Positions 6,236 to 8,118 of a DNA stretch of 8,118 bases are shown here, one piece after another. The translations under genes were made by a program, and so were the position numbers. Below the pieces are notes generated by a model. That model did not search any database and was not told where the DNA came from. It saw nothing but the letters and a program-made list of their open reading frames with translations. Source of the DNA: Gammaproteobacteria bacterium (GTDB lineage Bacteria; Pseudomonadota; Gammaproteobacteria; Eutrophobiales; Eutrophobiaceae); the NCBI GenBank assembly GCA_004356415.1, contig SMWN01000042.1, positions 1-8,118 of the forward strand. Direction: 5' to 3'. Numbering within the stretch: the stretch's first letter is position 1; each line of letters begins with the position of its first letter.

Positions 6236-8118
6236 TTAATTGATTTGCCCGATTAATTCTTCGGCTTGCTTGCGAAAAGCATCATTGCCCTGAGCAATAA
6301 TTTCATCAAGAATTGTTTTTGCATTCTCATTATCACCTAATTCGATATAGGCCTTTGCAAGATCGAGTTGACTAGCCATTTCATCGTCTGCTGATTGTTC
6401 AGCAACATCAGACGATTTTGGGACCAGAAATGTTTTGTCATCATCGTCATCTCCATCATTGTCTGCCAAATCTAACTTGTCCATGCTCGCTGCAGGTATT
6501 TCCACAGTAGCATCCATATCTAAGCTGAGATTATCTGCGTCCGTCCCAGTATCAGCGGCAATTTCAAGATCTGGAGTATCAAGTTCCAGATCAACAGCAC
6601 CAGCGGTGTCACCGTCATCGGTATCCAAATCTAACTTATCCATGCTCGCTGCAGGTATTTCCACAGTAGTATCCATATCCAGGCTGAGATCATCTGCGTC
6701 CGTCCCAGTGTCAGCGGCAATTTCAAGATCTGGAGTATCGAGTTCCAGATCAACAGAACCTGCGGTGTCGCCATCATCGGTACCCAAATCAAAATCAAGG
6801 TCGGCAGAATCTTCACCGATGGATTCACCATCGAGGTCAATTTTATCGGATGCATCAGCACTATCCGGCTCCATGAGGTCACCATCATCTATGCCTGTTC
6901 TTACTGCTGCAGTTGTTACATCCAGTAAATCTTCTTCTCCTTCAGATTCAAAATCGATTTTAGAAGTCACATCGAGTAGATCATCACTGCTGTCTTCAAC
7001 TGCACCACTATCATCCAATGATGGTTCACCTGCACTATCAGCCAAGGATTCATCCAATGACAAATCCAGGTCACCTGCACTCTCTGTTGCTTCTGTGTCT
7101 ACTGAACTATCCAGGTCAAGAGAAGCTTCTCCCAAAGATAAATCAAGTTCATCTGCGCTTTCTGTTGAATCACCCAATGACATATCCAGTTCGCCTGCAC
7201 TATCAGCCAAAGATTCATCCAATGATATTTCCAGTTCGTCCGCACTCTTTGTTGCTTCTGTGTCTACTGAACTATCCAGGTCAAGAGAAGCTTCACCCAA
7301 AGATAAATCAAGTTCATCAGACCCTACGCTTTCCACTGATGTAGAAAGCGCCGGTAATTCTTCATCACCTGCATCAGTCATTCCCTCTTCTAAATCGATA
7401 GCAGCTGTTACATCAAGTAAATCGTCAACAACCTGCTCTACATCGCCGGGTTGCATCTGAACGGTACTATCCAGCAATTCATCACTTTCGTCAGCTGATA
7501 TGCCCGGTTCGCCACCTGCATCAAGCGTGAAGTCCAATCCTAGATCGTCTTCGGTCTCGGCAGGGATATCATCAATATCAGCAGCTGCCGTTACGTCCGG
7601 AATCTCCTCCTCATCAACAGCTGCCGTTACATCCAGCATTTCCTCCCCAGGCGTATCTGCATCAAGCGTGAAGTCCAATCCTTCATCATCTGCGGTCTCG
7701 GCAGGGATATCGTCAATATCAGGAGCTGCCGTTACATCCAGCATGTCCTCCCCAGGCGCATCTGCCGCAATATCTAAGTCCATGTCACCTGACACCGTTG
7801 CATCGCTTACATCTGCGATATTCAAAACGCCAGCAACCGAGTCATCTTTAGAGGCTTCCTCATCCTCACCTTCGACTGGCGTTTCAAACAAGGCACGATT
7901 TGGCGACATTTCTTGCCACATTCCCGTCGCCATATCCCAGTACTCCCCCTGACCCCCTGTCTTGTCATAAACTTCCCTGGCTGCTTCTTCGTATGATTTC
8001 TTGTTACTCGCAGCGTAGAACACTTCCAGTAATTTAGTGTGGAAACTTAGATTATCCGGTTCCTTTTGCAGAGCATTTCTTACAAAAGATTCAGCTTCAT
8101 CAAAATGCTCATAGGCAA
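6236..8118 (-). CDS. fimV: FimV-family protein, C-terminal part (runs off right edge)
   Basis: FimV is an inner-membrane hub with a periplasmic LysM domain and a cytoplasmic TPR part; in Pseudomonas it organises the cell pole and supports type IV pilus assembly and twitching. Only the C-terminal part, about 627 codons, is here. The frame is open to the right edge, so the GTG at 8021-8023 is internal. Three parts are visible. A TPR-like segment (about 7905-8118) contains DEAESFVRNALQKEPDN, KLLEVFYAA and GGQGEYWDMA, typical of FimV. A roughly 500-residue linker is extremely rich in Asp, Glu, Ser, Thr and Ala and made of tandem repeats. The last 45 residues (6239-6373) form the conserved C-terminal domain, with SQLDLAKAYIELGDNENAK and ILDEIIAQG. 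The LysM domain and the membrane segment would lie upstream. A terminator follows the stop. Confidence 0.88.
   Translation of the reverse strand, partial: AYEHFDEAESFVRNALQKEPDNLSFHTKLLEVFYAASNKKSYEEAAREVYDKTGGQGEYWDMATGMWQEMSPNRALFETPVEGEDEEASKDDSVAGVLNIADVSDATVSGDMDLDIAADAPGEDMLDVTAAPDIDDIPAETADDEGLDFTLDADTPGEEMLDVTAAVDEEEIPDVTAAADIDDIPAETEDDLGLDFTLDAGGEPGISADESDELLDSTVQMQPGDVEQVVDDLLDVTAAIDLEEGMTDAGDEELPALSTSVESVGSDELDLSLGEASLDLDSSVDTEATKSADELEISLDESLADSAGELDMSLGDSTESADELDLSLGEASLDLDSSVDTEATESAGDLDLSLDESLADSAGEPSLDDSGAVEDSSDDLLDVTSKIDFESEGEEDLLDVTTAAVRTGIDDGDLMEPDSADASDKIDLDGESIGEDSADLDFDLGTDDGDTAGSVDLELDTPDLEIAADTGTDADDLSLDMDTTVEIPAASMDKLDLDTDDGDTAGAVDLELDTPDLEIAADTGTDADNLSLDMDATVEIPAASMDKLDLADNDGDDDDDKTFLVPKSSDVAEQSADDEMASQLDLAKAYIELGDNENAKTILDEIIAQGNDAFRKQAEELIGQIN
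6468..6785 (-). repeat. Tandem duplication, 2 x 159 bp, within fimV
   Basis: Two adjacent copies, 6468-6626 and 6627-6785, encode a 53-residue unit containing GDTAG, VDLELDTPDLEIAADTGTDA, LSLDMD and TVEIPAASMDKLDL. By hand alignment the DNA copies differ at about 12 of 159 positions, mostly without changing the protein, and with no gaps. This indicates a fairly recent in-frame duplication of the acidic linker. Confidence 0.9.
7025..7318 (-). repeat. Tandem duplication, 165-bp period, within fimV
   Basis: A 55-residue unit starts at 7318 with DELDLSLGEASLDLDSSVDT and is followed by a second copy from 7153 that matches for about 43 residues, then diverges after SLDESLADSAGE. The best conserved part, 7086-7153 against 7251-7318, has one mismatch in 68 bases. 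Shorter related SLGE, SLDES and SLGDS units lie inside, so the longer unit itself seems to have grown from an older short repeat. Confidence 0.88.
7518..7720 (-). repeat. Tandem duplication, 141-bp period, within fimV
   Basis: The unit starting DIDDIPAET at 7720 recurs at 7579, 47 residues later, and each copy goes on to GLDFTLDA. The segments 7659-7720 and 7518-7579 differ at about 5 of 62 bases. The motif LDVTAA (or PDVTAA) lies between and around the copies. Confidence 0.85.

Noticed and set aside
6631..7344. Out-of-frame open frames in the fimV repeats (minus 6631-6888, plus 7018-7344)
   Set aside because: They repeat with the same period as the fimV duplications and exist only because the repeats lack stops in these frames.
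6435..7460. Long serine-rich open frame on the plus strand opposite fimV (341 codons)
   Set aside because: It is the complement of Asp/Glu-rich repeat codons (GAT and GAC read back as ATC and GTC, and shifted frames give Ser codons). It has no domain, and fimV on the other strand is well supported by its conserved ends.
6468..7720. Repeats as a possible CRISPR array or mobile element
   Set aside because: Units are long, directly adjacent without spacers, all multiples of three bases and all in frame with fimV. There are no inverted ends or transposase.
7500..7952. Second plus-strand Ser/Ala-rich open frame (150 codons)
   Set aside because: Same cause: the low-complexity fimV linker lacks stops on the opposite strand. 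No recognisable protein features.

Overview
The window comes from a free-living-type gammaproteobacterium of moderate to low G+C. The evidence is the gene order fimV - truA - trpF - trpB - trpA - accD - folC - dedD, which is a gammaproteobacterial chromosomal arrangement, and the presence of FimV, a hub protein of gammaproteobacterial polar organisation and type IV pili. I cannot name the genus. Every convincing gene lies on the minus strand, so transcription runs from high to low coordinates. There are no rRNA or tRNA genes, mobile elements or CRISPR arrays.

Layout in the direction of transcription. From 8118 to 6236 is the C-terminal part of fimV, running off the right edge: a TPR-like segment, a very long acidic linker built from several tandem duplications, and the conserved FimV C-terminal domain. 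A clear intrinsic terminator follows (6154-6198). The remaining genes are tightly packed: truA (tRNA pseudouridine 38-40 synthase), trpF (phosphoribosylanthranilate isomerase), trpB (tryptophan synthase beta, overlapping trpF by 11 bases), a 64-residue helix-turn-helix-like protein, trpA (tryptophan synthase alpha), accD (acetyl-CoA carboxylase carboxyltransferase beta), folC (folylpolyglutamate/dihydrofolate synthase), and the first 35 codons of dedD (SPOR-type cell-division protein) at the left edge.

Together these genes form a mixed housekeeping operon. trpF, trpB and trpA supply three late functions of tryptophan synthesis (the trpE/G/D/C genes are elsewhere); accD serves fatty-acid synthesis, folC folate metabolism and truA tRNA maturation. 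Gaps between genes from truA to dedD are at most about 65 bases and no internal terminator is seen, so co-transcription is likely. I see no trp leader peptide, attenuator or TrpR-like operator.

Most of the window is ordinary. The points worth a second look are the small helix-turn-helix-like gene inserted between trpB and trpA with the best ribosome binding site in the window, the repeated internal duplications of the FimV acidic linker, the absence of an ATG or GTG start for trpF, and the strong terminator placed about 20 bases upstream of truA with no obvious promoter after it. I found no convincing new multi-gene system.
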